DNA of 64,000 bases from Skeletonema tropicum (GCA_037178625.1 CM074143.1:558001-622000); one strand, 5' to 3'. Positions 10,738 to 22,037 are shown, numbered from the stretch's first letter. Translations and numbers: made by a program. Notes: generated by a model not told the origin, from the sequence alone.

Positions 10738-12573
10738 TCAGTTCCTACCACCACACTTGATGAAGTGAGCAGTCATGCTGAAAATAACGTCCATGAAAGA
10801 CTTTGCTGTCGAGAGTACCATTCCTCTTTGTTTCAACTCTTGTCCATCTTCCTCTTGAACAGAACTCACTACACGCGTTACAAACTCTTCATCATTCAAC
10901 TTGCCACGCAAGCGACGTTCCAGATCAGCTGCAGTAGTTCTATTTGCAGTCTTTCCCACCAAACTATCTGCAGGTGTAGCATCACCATCTGCAATAGATA
11001 TATTGCAACAATAAACAGCGAGGAGGCGTGATAACGAATCTGCACAATCCATCCCGCCACCACCCTTCACAGCGGAACATGTTATGATGGATGTGATGAT
11101 GTGCTCCTCGGCATTGTCTCTAGAGTAAAACATTGCCAATAGTCGAGCCAGACTTAGCACATGTATCCCCCTCATTTGCTTCAAATGTCGATAGGTGAGT
11201 ATTTCATTGATCCGATTGGACGCTGCCATTGCGAATAGTAAGAACGGGTTGGGATCATTGTTGTTGCCGATATTGTGCGATCGATTGGACAGCATGGTTG
11301 CAAACTCCTTTTCGATTTTTGAAATGGGATCATTGCTGTTACTGATTGTCAATGTGGACGAAGAAGTAGCGGTAAAGCTATCCACTCCTTGTGAAAGTAG
11401 CAAAGCCGTCCACGAAGTCAGTGCCCAATCAACAACGTCTGAAATGCCATGTTTGGATATCAATTCATTGGACCTTTCGGAATCATCTCCCACAACTGAT
11501 GCAGATGACGGCAACAGCATTGAAACAGTGATATCATTCTTCTCCCAGTATCGACAACATTCCAATATCATTTCTTTCACATGCCTCCAAGCAGCAGTTG
11601 CAGATGCTGCCTGTGATGTAGATGATGTTGTTGTTGAGACGGTAGAAGAAGTTATAGTAGCATCGGTAGGAAGTCGTAACAGCGCCAGACGCACCCTTTC
11701 CATCAAATTATCTTCCTCGCAGCCAACAACAGTATCATTATGCGATTTGCGCTTCATTCCTGCATTGACAGTATTGTTCGTATTACTACTATCCTTGTTC
11801 AAAGAAGCAATCAACATTTCATACTCTGCAGCGGCCACTAGACCATGTTTCCAACATGCTTTGGCCAATCGTAATCGGTATTTGAGCCCCACTTCAACTA
11901 GAGGAGATGTTGATTGGTTTTCTTCATTACTACTTGATGGTGTTGTAGTATTGTTGGAGTGTTGTATTGGACGTAATAGAGCACGTTTGATGGGGAGCCA
12001 TCTGTAATGAAAGAAGCGAGCCAGTCGCAGTAATTGCGGAGGCACTTCATCATCATCATCTTCTTCATCGATGTTTTGTTCATTCTCATTACTGCTGTTA
12101 TTGAGACTGGCATGAGGTTGTTGTTGCTCACTAGCACTGTACGACTTCTTTCGTTTCTTCGTCTTCTTCGTCCCTTCCAAATCAGTAGAGTGTCGTTGGA
12201 GTGTATCTCCTTTTTTTTGACGACAACTCTTTTGAAAGCCCGCTAAATGTGCCTCCAGTAACAAAATACACTGTTCCATACTTGGTTCGTTACTGCTGCC
12301 CTCCCGATTATTATTTTTATTGCTGCCTTTGTTATTCGTATTGTTTTTGGCACCATTATCATCTTTTGTAGTTAGTGTTTCATCATCGTTGTCGCTGCAG
12401 CCATCATCAATGGATCTTGACACGGCTAATAATAATTGCTTTTGGCATTTATTGGTGTAGCTAGATAATGATGGTCGATTGTTGTCATGGTTATTAGCTG
12501 TGGCGGCGGTGTTATGATGTTGTGATGGACCCTGTGATGGTAGCAGGCTAAAGTTGGGTGGACGTAATGTCAT
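10738..12573 (-). CDS. Hypothetical Asn/Ser-rich nuclear-like protein
   Basis: Single exon of 611 aa from an ATG. I do not recognise a family. The first 170 residues are low complexity (Asn, Ser, Asp, Gln), with a strongly basic patch KKTKKRKK near residue 135 that could act as a nuclear localisation signal, followed by an acidic run EEDDDDE. Residues 180-300 and 325-600 look helical and soluble, with short insertions of Ser/Thr. There is no membrane segment. It is convergent with metallophosphatase A, with only 51 bp between stops, so the 3' UTRs must overlap. The upstream side (12574-13288) carries its promoter. Confidence 0.7.
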   Translation of the reverse strand: MTLRPPNFSLLPSQGPSQHHNTAATANNHDNNRPSLSSYTNKCQKQLLLAVSRSIDDGCSDNDDETLTTKDDNGAKNNTNNKGSNKNNNREGSSNEPSMEQCILLLEAHLAGFQKSCRQKKGDTLQRHSTDLEGTKKTKKRKKSYSASEQQQPHASLNNSSNENEQNIDEEDDDDEVPPQLLRLARFFHYRWLPIKRALLRPIQHSNNTTTPSSSNEENQSTSPLVEVGLKYRLRLAKACWKHGLVAAAEYEMLIASLNKDSSNTNNTVNAGMKRKSHNDTVVGCEEDNLMERVRLALLRLPTDATITSSTVSTTTSSTSQAASATAAWRHVKEMILECCRYWEKNDITVSMLLPSSASVVGDDSERSNELISKHGISDVVDWALTSWTALLLSQGVDSFTATSSSTLTISNSNDPISKIEKEFATMLSNRSHNIGNNNDPNPFLLFAMAASNRINEILTYRHLKQMRGIHVLSLARLLAMFYSRDNAEEHIITSIITCSAVKGGGGMDCADSLSRLLAVYCCNISIADGDATPADSLVGKTANRTTAADLERRLRGKLNDEEFVTRVVSSVQEEDGQELKQRGMVLSTAKSFMDVIFSMTAHFIKCGGRN

Positions 12574-13288
12574 TTTTTATCTGCGATGTTTTAGCTTTGA
12601 CTTTGCCACTTCTTTCTACTCACGCTTTGCGTGTATGTTATGAAAGCGAATAATTGTAGAACAGACGCGACCTGAAGTAAGAAATAATGTAATGAATGAC
12701 AGGTTCACCGCAACCTCCAACTGCATGCATGCAGTGTACATAACTAAAATAATAATAATGCAGTTTCGTCCAGTTTCGTTGCTTTGTTGCAGTGCTGTTA
12801 TTTGAAACTCTTTCTCATTCAGGCGAAAATCACGACCTGGAAACTGAGGTTGTTGGCGGCTGAGAGCTCTAAATGTGAGCGAGCGGAGTTGAAATGATGC
12901 TCATGGTTTCAATGCGATAGATCTCTCTTGACTCAGTAGGATATCATATGTAACAGAAATTTTAAAGTACGTCTGGTGGGCCCTCAAGAGGCGACAATAT
13001 CTACGCTAAATGACAACGAACATGTGCTGCAGTAGCTATTATTTCCCAGATCGCACCCCAATTACTCAGTAGGATATCACCAATACAAGGACAAGTTTAC
13101 TTAGTCAGTCAAGTCAAGTGGGATCGTGATGAGAATATAAGTAGAACCAAAAGGAATAACTACTCTAGCTCAGCCTGCACTCTCATTTGCGCTTTCACCT
13201 TTTCCAAGATATTGAACGAATCTAACCTGAATCTGACTATGATGGAACGCAACATTCCAAAATTATGTGCACTTTGACTGCCCTCAAC
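12574..13288. other. Intergenic region upstream of the 611-aa gene
   Basis: No gene seen. The short repeat ACTCAGTAGGATATCA occurs at about 12934 and 13066. The interval holds the promoter of the leftward 611-aa gene and the 3' UTR of the leftward ATPase gene. Confidence 0.4.
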
Positions 13289-16200
13289 TCAAACTCGACA
13301 AGCCAATTCATTATTGAGAAGTATTTGTAAATTAATCAACTCGCCCTGAATGAAATTCACTTTCATAGTTGAGCCCCATTCCTCGTAACACTCCCGAGCG
13401 TGCTCGAAGTAACCCATCGCCTCGCGCACAGATCCATACCTCTTGTGATAAAAGCCAGCCTTCTCGCAAGCTAATCCTTGCTCGTGAATGAATCCAGATT
13501 TTTTAGCAGATGCGATAGAAGCATCATACGATGCGATAGCTTCGCGATGATTAAAAGACATGGACTGTCTCTCAGCCTCTAATAAGCAAAGCTTGTTTGT
13601 GAAATTCCAATCCGAGTTAACACCTGCATTTCTCATCAAACGAATTGTATTCCCGACTACTTCATGGCATTTAGCGGAATTGTATCCCCTCCATTTGTCG
13701 ACAGAGTTGAGCGCTGTACCATTTGAGATTCAGAAGAGAAAAGGAATACATTAGCTCAGAAAATGTAACATCACCTGCACACCCACATCTTCTTTTTCCT
13801 TACCATAGTAGAATTCCAATTGGAATTTGAGCAATCTTGCGTCGTCTTGCACAACGTGTAAAATTTTTTGGCAGCAGTGTTGGCATCGTTCAGTGTAACC
13901 TAGCCAAAAAGCTCGAACTGCTTCGTGACGATAAAAAATAACACGCAGCTTGTTTCCCGGGTCATTGATGTCTCCCAAGGTAGGCTTTGCTTCTATGCCA
14001 GTCGCCTCTCCCTTGTCAATCAGTATAGACAATGTCTCACGATAAACGAGCAAGAGATTTTTCCCAATCTCGATATTGAAAGTTTTCGATAGATGCAGGT
14101 AGTAATCAATCTTATTTAGCAATGACTTCAAATTTGCACCGCTAATCATTGAAAGTAGGGTGGCTTGAAGTGCACACAGCCAAGCCGCATGAGTATTCCC
14201 AGTAGACAAGCCTGTCTCAAAGCCTCGACACAGGTAATCCGCGCAAACCTGGAAAGTCTCAAAACGCCAAGCAATCCCACCATAAAAGTTGAGGTAGACT
14301 TCAGGTGTTTGGGCTACCGTGTCAAATCTCTCTCGTAGCGACAAAGCATTTTTCGCGATACGACTAATGATTGAGAAGCAGAACAATGTCGTTAGAACTA
14401 AAGAACTCGTACTTGGGAGCAACGGCAAATAAAACATAAAATACACTGTGAGCGACTCACTAGCACAACACAGCATTGTCGTCTGTAGCCATATTCATAA
14501 CTCTTGTAAATTGTAGGAGGGACAGAGTGGTATGATCACAAATTCCCTTTCGTAAACTCAGTTGCACCGCCTTACAGGTAAAATAGACAGCCATGGTAAC
14601 AGGCTTGCATAAATAGGATGAACATGCAATCGAACTGTAGAATTGTAGGGTGGTGCGCAAAGCATTGTCTTGTATATTCCTCTCTAGCCAATCATTATCA
14701 ACTTCCTCATACATTGCCAATGTATCTTCAACCATCGTTTTAGCAATCCCGGGTGCAACCGAATCTGGAACAGTCTCTCCGAGTTGTAGCAGAACGTTTT
14801 TGCAGGTATTGTACGCATCAACGCCTTTGCCCTGCGTTTGGAAGACTGAAGAGAATCGTGACAGTAATGAGCTATGCATAGAAGAAGTGAGCAAATAGAA
14901 GAAGCTGATTAAAGCACTTACTTTGACTCAGCAAAAGGTAAGAAGGCACCTTGTCTTCAAAACATCGACTTCTTTCAAAAATCCTTCGGGACATTCGCTC
15001 GGCCTCGGCGTAATGACAACATGAATTAGCAGCAGTTGACGCCAAGAAGTTTAGACGTAGACTCAAATCATAGTGGCTTTCCCAATGATTTTCAGGGAGC
15101 AAAGATAGAGCGACTTTCAAGTATGAGTACGCAGTCTTGTGGTCACAGCCATCGAGTGCTCTTTTCCCAGCCCTCATATTAAGCTTTGCAAATGCGATGC
15201 TTAGATCTTCATCTCCTAATATCCACTCATGTCCATGGTTGATCTGGTCAGCGATGAGGAATAGTGTGTCCCCAACATCCTTTCCATCACAAAAAGAGTT
15301 CAATGCTTTGCCCAGATGGTAGTGAAACTTCATAACATTGAGGTGTGAGCAACAAAAGGAAAGTAATTGAGCACAACCACCAACAAAAACAACGTCACAA
15401 AATACCTACCTGCTTCTTATCACTGTCGGGAATGAGATTGTATGCCGCCTCACGAACTTTATCGTGCACGAACTTTAAGACTCCTTCTCCCTCCTTTTGG
15501 ATGAAGCCGTCAGTCAGCGCTCCTTTCAACCATTCACTGACCTCAGAATACTCCACGGACTCACTCAAGTAGCCAATCACTGATTCATTTGTGCTCGATC
15601 CAAAGCAAGCCATCAATTTCAGCAGCGTTTGTACATTGTTGGATAAGCCATTCATTTTGGAAGATAGGAGATGTAGAACATTATCCGTGATATCCTCTGT
15701 ACGTATGATATCCTCATTCCACACCCACCGCTTCTGGTGAAAGTTATATTGCAGCAAGCCGCGAGTCTTGAGGGATTCTACGAACTCAAGCACAAAAAAT
15801 GGGCTGCCTTTCGTCTTTTGGAACACGATACCCGACAATGACTTGCAGACACGTGGATACAGACACAAGGCATCAGATATCATCGTGTTGACATCCTCTT
15901 GATCAAGTCCGCTGAGAGATACCTTGGTTGCTCGCACATTGCTAATCTTTAGCCTCTCTATCAAGTCAAAAATAGGGTGATTCACTTGAACTTCATTGTC
16001 TCTATAAGCGCCTACGAAAAGCATGTAACTGCCCATAGTGTCAGAAAGGATTGTATGAATCACTTCGAGGGCGGTGCTATCAGCCCACTGTATGTCGTCC
16101 AAGAAGAGCTTCAATCAAGACCAAAAGAACAAGCAAATAGCGAAATGATGATTTGTCGTCAGTCCACTGCAATCATGCAGCAAAAGCAAGCAATCAACGA

Positions 16201-17622
16201 AAATCCACTCACCATGACCGGATGACTGAGACTAGAGACTACTCTCACGAAACGCAGGAGAGTGAAGGAAACACTGCGGGCGTTCATTTTTTCGCCAGCA
16301 TCCACACTCAATACTTGATTGACATGCTTAGGAAAAAGAACACTTACATTTGGGAGCAGTCTCATCAATAAGCTGAAATCAACTCCGAATTCCTCCTTGA
16401 GTTTTTTCGCTATCACTGGTCTCGCCCTACATTTGATCATCAGACATATTTGATTAAATGCTGATATAACACCGGAAAGAGGCCTCTCCTGAGATATGGC
16501 ATCAAACTTGTATTTAATCGTATATCCGCCAACATGGTTCACTCTTCTTCTCAAACTATTGACTAGCATACTCTTCCCCGATCCAGAGAAACCACCGATG
16601 AAAAATGCCTCGCTCTTACCTCGCGATACTCGACAGAAGGCATCGGTTATAAGAGTTGCTTCTTTGTCTCTTCCATAGAGCTTGTCTTTTCTGTAAAGTA
16701 GTTGCACGCCATTCTCAATCGTGTGGTTTTCAATGTCAAAAAGGAAGCGGTCTGGATCAAGCAGCAACAAATGCAAGTCTTCACCCACAGCTCCTAATGA
16801 CTCGTATGCATCATGCCATTGACCGCCACCACCCCTGAAAGCACTCTCGAGGAGGTTCTGCGTCATGCGGCATATTGACGTCGGTATCCCAAGTTTCTGC
16901 ATGCGGACTACGCATGGTATTTGGAATTGTATTTCGGCCCTGTCGAAATCCCCTTTGGCGCGTGCTAGCATGAGATGTTTACGCGATGACACATCATGTG
17001 ATTTTGCCCTCTTCTGAGGTGGTTCATTTGTTAATGACGCACAGTCCGTGAGGGCATCATCAGGAAATGGCTCACAAGCAAATAGCTCATATAACAGCCG
17101 TGCAAATAAATGGCAGCGGCTGTTGTTTTGCTCACTCCTACCAACTGCCGCCACTTCCGCTTCCGTGTTAGCATGCTTCAATATTTCTTTTTGAGGCGCC
17201 GATGTAATCTCTACTTCTAAGCATCGCCCCATTTGGTCATCAAAATCCTCCCCGCCTTCAAGCAAGCCGCTTAAATACGAAGGCTCTTCAATCAAAAGCG
17301 ACAATCCAGATGACACCATGCCAACTCCTTTGATATCATCCCATGATCGTTGTGAATACCCTCTTTGATTAGAGATCGCGACGGTAAAATTATCAATCTC
17401 GATAATATTTTCTTTGTCCAGTTCCTCATTTGAGGACCGCTTCAATAGCTCTGCGATGCCATATGCAATGGTGGTCCGACATATAATTGATTCTTTGTAC
17501 TCGCGCTTATTGGTATTATTTTTTGGAGTGCTGTTGTCATTCTTTTTCCTGTCATTTTGGTGCCCGTCTGCCTCACTTTCAATCCAGCTCCGCAGCGGGA
17601 AGAGTGTAGCGGTAGTGGCCAT
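13289..17622 (-). CDS. AAA_16-type ATPase with helical TPR-like C-terminus, six exons
   Basis: Exons: 17622-16213, 16108-15410, 15327-14922, 14845-14461, 14363-13804 and 13713-13289. All five introns (76-104 bp) have GT/AG ends and keep the frame, giving 1294 aa. Walker A is GGFSGSGKS near residue 341. Walker B is LFLDDIQWADS at about 471, formed across the first exon junction. The region from about 700 to the end is all-helical and TPR-like. This layout matches the STAND/AAA_16 regulators that are expanded in diatoms and resemble bacterial signalling ATPases. In many of those an N-terminal kinase domain, or C-terminal GAF and histidine-kinase domains, are present; here I see neither. The protein is probably an ATP-dependent signalling switch. 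The 3' LTR of a retrotransposon lies 138 bp upstream of its start codon in the same orientation. Confidence 0.85.
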
Positions 17623-17755
17623 TGCCTACCAAGCTATCAAAGAAGGTCGTGTCAGGTGCTAGAGAGAGAGAGAGGTGCTATCTCGTCTATCTAATATTAT
17701 GTAATCATCAACTAAAACAATAATCTACGGCTGCTTGCTACATAAGTATAAGTAG

Positions 17756-17760
17756 CTTGC
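17756..17760. repeat. Target-site duplication CTTGC, left copy
   Basis: CTTGC directly abuts the TGTGATAG end of the left LTR and is repeated exactly after the right LTR at 22038-22042. Five bases is the duplication size usual for copia-type integrases. Confidence 0.88.
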
Positions 17761-18144
17761 TGTGATAGATCGCTACTTGCCGTGGATGCTCCTTCCCACA
17801 GCTCCAGTGACCTATCGGTACTGGACGGTTTTGGTGACAGTTGCCACTCGTCAGCTAGTGACTTATCGATGAATAGAAGAGTAGATCCACCAAGAAAAGA
17901 AGTATTTATTGTTAAAACTTGATGTAAACTAGAGAGATGTTTCACTGACAGAGAATAAGTGAGCAAAGCGTCAACAGTACACTTCGACTACTTGGACTTC
18001 CGCCAAACAAAAGAGGCATCAAAGGCATGATCATCCAAAGGAATGATCGCGTCAATGACTGATTTAAGGTGTCACGCCTAAACCCGGATAGAGTCACTAA
18101 CGGTAGTCGTGACGTCAGACCATCAGATGCAGCTGACCATGACA
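17761..18144 (-). repeat. LTR, 3' copy
   Basis: 384 bp, reading TGTGATAG...CATGACA on the upper strand. Identical by eye to the copy at 21654-22037. It contains the stop codon and last 67 codons of the internal frame. Its outer edge is 138 bp upstream of the ATPase gene, in the same transcriptional direction. Confidence 0.92.
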
Positions 18145-21100
18145 CTCCTTCTCGGACAGTCAAGTAGCTTGAAAGAACTATTGACTTCTTACGAATGTAC
18201 TGAAAGATAGCAATATCTGAGAGACTTGATGCGAGGAAAACCACGAACCAAAGACATTCATCAGCAATGGCCTTAAGATCTGGGCTGATGCGATGAACTG
18301 AAAGAACACAAGCTCCAAAGATTCTGTTAAGATATGATGCTCCTTCTGGAGACGAGATTCCAGTATCTTGGACTTGAGTTATGGAAGGAATTGATTTGGA
18401 GTAGATAACTTGCGCTTCGAAAAGATCTTCTTGAAGATGCAAGATGTCTTGAATATCTTCGTCAGATTCGCTGAAGAAGATTGAGCCACCATTGAAGAGT
18501 AGGGCAACGACCTTGGCACTTGCGAACACGCACGGATCACATTTGGATTGCTTTAGACCATGATCGACAAAGAACTTTGCAATTTTGCAATCAAGGAGAT
18601 ACGAGTGCGTCATAGGAACAAGTCGGTGCTTCTTCTTGATACGAGAGCCAAAACGAGAGTCAAGAATCTTGACTACGTCGACGGACATAACTGAACCGAA
18701 AAAGTTGCTTCGTTGAAGACGAGGCAAAAGGGAGGATTGAACTGAGTCTTGAAGAAGACTTGTCGGCGACCAAATGGAACTTGACGAGGACTGGTCATCA
18801 AAGAGACCGAAGAGAACCTTGTCACGAGGACAAATTTGACGAGACTCAACAGTTGGATACGGACAAACTACTTTGGATGGAAGAGACGCATCAATGTCAG
18901 CTGGCTGAGTAAAGTGTCCATCAGAAGCCTTGGAAGAGAATGCTTTCATATCTTCCCGACGATGGTAATGATGACATGAACTTTGCTTAGGAGTACCAGT
19001 TTCAGTTGAAGTTGAACCTTGAATACCAGATACGATGAACCCGACTGCTATCATGCAGAAGAGACCCAAACCGAAGTACTTCACAGAGACCCAAGAGACA
19101 TTGACGAATAGGATAAGACGATAGAGCTTGGACTTGGAAAATTCGAAGTATTTATCTCGAGAGCGAAGACGCCGAGTCCAGCTGTAGTTGATAGACTGAA
19201 TGCTTTCTCCTCCTGATGCGAAACACGAAGCTCCTTCTGATGAAGTATCACATTGTAGAATGAAGTCGTCAACATGAGAATGTACGGTGAAGGGAGGATC
19301 CGAACCAGATGGAAGAAGAACCAGATGACTGAAATGGGGTGGCTTACGTCGAGGACGAGAGCCTGGGCGATGATAAACGTAGTAGAATGATAATGATGAT
19401 AATGAGCTCCTTCTGAAACTATGCTTGCGAGATTTACGATGGGAGATCACATTTTTCTTCTGGACCGCAGGGCCCATTGAAGTTGAAGAGACGCCATTGA
19501 AGTTGAAAATCACATTCATATCGGAGGCATTCGGCATAGCCGAGATGACGGAGAGCAGGAAGACCAAAACTGATTCTGCGTAAAGAGCATAATGGAGATG
19601 GTCCATGTAAAGGTAGATCAGAAGGATGGCAACAACTAGGAAGAGCTGATAGGTGTGTTTCTTGCGTTGTAGAACTTGGTAGAGAGTTGAAAATGATATG
19701 GTAAAAGCTCGAAGGATGCTGAGAATGATCAAACCGAAACCGAAGAGAGACCACAACGATTGAAACGGGTTGTTCAAGAAGATGAACAGACGGTACAACA
19801 TTGATAGAAGTAGATGTTGTAATCCAGGATTGATCGGGTCTACGGAGAGCATACTACCAAAAAGGATTATCCTTGATAGAAACCCGAGGTTGGAGTGGGT
19901 AGAGAGAGTAACTTTAAGACCTGAAGTTGTACTGAAGCGCGGAAGCATATCCCTTCCCACATGAAAGACGGAGCCTACAAACTCTTGCAGAGCTCCCCAC
20001 TTGATAGCAGAGACTTGAATAGGTTCTTCATGTTGTGTAACACCGCAAATAACTGGAGCGACATTCTCAACACGAAAACCAACATGGTCAAGTTGATTTT
20101 GTTCGGTCCCAGACATTGAAACTCGAACTGAGTTGTCCACATCACATCTTACAAACTGCGAATGGACAACAGCACCAGACGGAATATTGACAAACGCTGG
20201 CGATGACGGAGGAACTTGTGCAGCAGCACTACATTCTCCTCCTCCTCCTCCTGAATCGACAGGCGGAGAAATAGACGAGACATCGATGCAACGTAGATCC
20301 TGACATGCCTTGAGAGCAGAAATCGGGGCTTCATAATCAAAAGTCGTGCCGACAGATACAGAACCAGACACAATAGACGGTACAGCAGTAGGTGCAGCCG
20401 CAGAAACACCATCATGATCATCCGGAGGATCCAATGAAACACGAGCAGGCACAGCCACAGAAGCAACACCCTGATCTTCCGGAGGATCCACAGAGACACG
20501 AGTAGGCACTTCTTCAGAAATACGAGGAGGTTCATCCGTAGAAACAACACCATGATCTTCCGGAGGATCCACAGAAACACGAGTTGCAGACCCACACACC
20601 GCTGATAGCTTGAATTCAGCAAACAAGTCGACGAGCTTAGTATGCTCAGCCTTGGTGAGAGGAGTATCATTAATATCCGACTCCATCTTCGCTAGGAGAG
20701 CAGCAAAACCTTCTGCTCCATCATCAAAAGTAGTAGGCGAAGCAGAGGCTGAGTTGCTAGCATCACTGCTAGCGGGGGCAACAGAGGACATAATGTCTCG
20801 GAGCAACATTGGTGGACTAGCCACGGGGCTAGTCGGGTTGCTAGCTACATAGCCAGCAGGGGCTTCATTAAGCCACAAAGGTGTGCTAGCCACTGGGCTA
20901 GGCAAGCTGCTAGCATTTCTAGCAGCAGCAGGGGCTGCATTGAGCCTTGAAGAGGTGCTAGCCACTGGGCTAGTCGGGCTGCTAGCATTTCTAGCAGCAG
21001 CAGGGGCTTCATTGAGCCACGATGAGGAACTAGCCACTTGACTAGTCGCGCTGGCAACATTTCCAGCAGGGGCTTCGGGAGGGACAGCCTCTGGAAACCA

Positions 21101-21271
21101 CATCAAATCACCATCCCAATCACGAGGAGCCTGAACAGACAAGGGCGCTTGAGTACGAGGAGGGGCGGTGGTCTCCTCACTTCGAGGAGTTACGGACTCC
21201 ACACTTGAGACATCACTCACGATAGTTGGCGCCAACGGAGGGTCTAAGGGAGTCATAAAAGGCGACTGCAT
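17942..21271 (-). CDS. Single long frame of the LTR element, rearranged gag-pol-like
   Basis: 1109 aa from an ATG 362 bp inside the 5' LTR to a stop within the 3' LTR. Residues 60-170 contain four Ala/Ser/Pro repeats; 225-300 contain three RVS(V/L)DPP(E/D)D repeats. About 480-610 is very hydrophobic with several possible membrane spans. The C-terminal third has GLKQSKCDPCVF, then VVALLFNGGSIFFSESDED. This resembles the copia reverse-transcriptase region in which ALLYVDD is expected, but the Asp-Asp pair is absent. No integrase or protease motif was seen. It is either a non-autonomous element product or a frame kept open by chance in a rearranged copy. The long frame and absence of stops favour recent origin. 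Confidence 0.55.
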   Translation of the reverse strand: MQSPFMTPLDPPLAPTIVSDVSSVESVTPRSEETTAPPRTQAPLSVQAPRDWDGDLMWFPEAVPPEAPAGNVASATSQVASSSSWLNEAPAAARNASSPTSPVASTSSRLNAAPAAARNASSLPSPVASTPLWLNEAPAGYVASNPTSPVASPPMLLRDIMSSVAPASSDASNSASASPTTFDDGAEGFAALLAKMESDINDTPLTKAEHTKLVDLFAEFKLSAVCGSATRVSVDPPEDHGVVSTDEPPRISEEVPTRVSVDPPEDQGVASVAVPARVSLDPPDDHDGVSAAAPTAVPSIVSGSVSVGTTFDYEAPISALKACQDLRCIDVSSISPPVDSGGGGGECSAAAQVPPSSPAFVNIPSGAVVHSQFVRCDVDNSVRVSMSGTEQNQLDHVGFRVENVAPVICGVTQHEEPIQVSAIKWGALQEFVGSVFHVGRDMLPRFSTTSGLKVTLSTHSNLGFLSRIILFGSMLSVDPINPGLQHLLLSMLYRLFIFLNNPFQSLWSLFGFGLIILSILRAFTISFSTLYQVLQRKKHTYQLFLVVAILLIYLYMDHLHYALYAESVLVFLLSVISAMPNASDMNVIFNFNGVSSTSMGPAVQKKNVISHRKSRKHSFRRSSLSSLSFYYVYHRPGSRPRRKPPHFSHLVLLPSGSDPPFTVHSHVDDFILQCDTSSEGASCFASGGESIQSINYSWTRRLRSRDKYFEFSKSKLYRLILFVNVSWVSVKYFGLGLFCMIAVGFIVSGIQGSTSTETGTPKQSSCHHYHRREDMKAFSSKASDGHFTQPADIDASLPSKVVCPYPTVESRQICPRDKVLFGLFDDQSSSSSIWSPTSLLQDSVQSSLLPRLQRSNFFGSVMSVDVVKILDSRFGSRIKKKHRLVPMTHSYLLDCKIAKFFVDHGLKQSKCDPCVFASAKVVALLFNGGSIFFSESDEDIQDILHLQEDLFEAQVIYSKSIPSITQVQDTGISSPEGASYLNRIFGACVLSVHRISPDLKAIADECLWFVVFLASSLSDIAIFQYIRKKSIVLSSYLTVREGVSWSAASDGLTSRLPLVTLSGFRRDTLNQSLTRSFLWMIMPLMPLLFGGSPSSRSVLLTLCSLILCQ
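18145..18153 (-). promoter_or_regulatory. Polypurine tract of the LTR element
   Basis: Lower strand GAGAAGGAG immediately precedes the 3' LTR, the position of the plus-strand primer in LTR retrotransposons. Confidence 0.7.
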
Positions 21272-21633
21272 TGTTAACGGTGCAGAGGCGAATCTACTTA
21301 CTTATATGCTTTTGACACAATGGAATCTAGCGGGTGGCTTTTGACGCAATGGAATCTAGCCGGCACAACTGAACTTGACGATGATGAATCCTTCAGGGGC
21401 CAATGTACTCCGAACGAGGTGTAGCTAGCACGCAAACTTCGGAGGAATGTTCAAAACTTAACTGGGTGAAAACTTAGGGTGACTACCAACGAAGGAGGCG
21501 GGTGATCAAGCCGACCAAACAACGGAGAGAAGTCGATGGGGTTGTTGCGATGGGCAGCAAACGAAGATAGCTCAGGGCATTCGAAGAGATACCAAAAGCT
21601 GACGAGGAAATAGCAACCTTATACACCAAGAAA

Positions 21634-21653
21634 GCGTAGTTGGGCTCATAACC
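21634..21653 (-). promoter_or_regulatory. Primer-binding site of the LTR element
   Basis: Directly after the 5' LTR the lower strand reads GGTTATGAGCCCAACTACGC. Its complement contains GGGCTCATAACC, which has the form of a methionine tRNA anticodon stem-loop (anticodon CAU). Drosophila copia and yeast Ty5 use a half-tRNA-iMet primer that anneals in just this way, so half-tRNA priming is inferred. Confidence 0.65.
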
Positions 21654-22037
21654 TGTGATAGATCGCTACTTGCCGTGGATGCTCCTTCCCACAGCTCCAG
21701 TGACCTATCGGTACTGGACGGTTTTGGTGACAGTTGCCACTCGTCAGCTAGTGACTTATCGATGAATAGAAGAGTAGATCCACCAAGAAAAGAAGTATTT
21801 ATTGTTAAAACTTGATGTAAACTAGAGAGATGTTTCACTGACAGAGAATAAGTGAGCAAAGCGTCAACAGTACACTTCGACTACTTGGACTTCCGCCAAA
21901 CAAAAGAGGCATCAAAGGCATGATCATCCAAAGGAATGATCGCGTCAATGACTGATTTAAGGTGTCACGCCTAAACCCGGATAGAGTCACTAACGGTAGT
22001 CGTGACGTCAGACCATCAGATGCAGCTGACCATGACA
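21654..22037 (-). repeat. LTR, 5' copy
   Basis: 384 bp, same sequence as 17761-18144 on visual comparison. It should carry the element promoter for leftward transcription. Followed on the right by the CTTGC duplication. Confidence 0.92.

Larger units (their letters stand above)
17761..22037 (-). mobile_element. Complete, young copia-type LTR retrotransposon (non-autonomous)
   Basis: The 4277-bp element lies between two 384-bp direct repeats that look identical by eye. It is bounded by TG...CA ends and a perfect 5-bp target-site duplication, CTTGC (17756-17760 and 22038-22042). Transcription is leftward: next to the right-hand (5') LTR is a primer-binding site, and next to the left-hand (3') LTR is a purine tract. 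It carries one long frame with fragments that resemble copia reverse transcriptase but without the catalytic YVDD box, so it must be mobilised by another copy. LTR identity implies very recent insertion. Confidence 0.9.

Noticed and set aside
16274..16347. Possible extra intron in exon 1 of the ATPase (GTAAGT...CGCAG)
   Set aside because: Removing 74 bp shifts the frame into a stop, whereas the unspliced frame leads correctly into Walker B.
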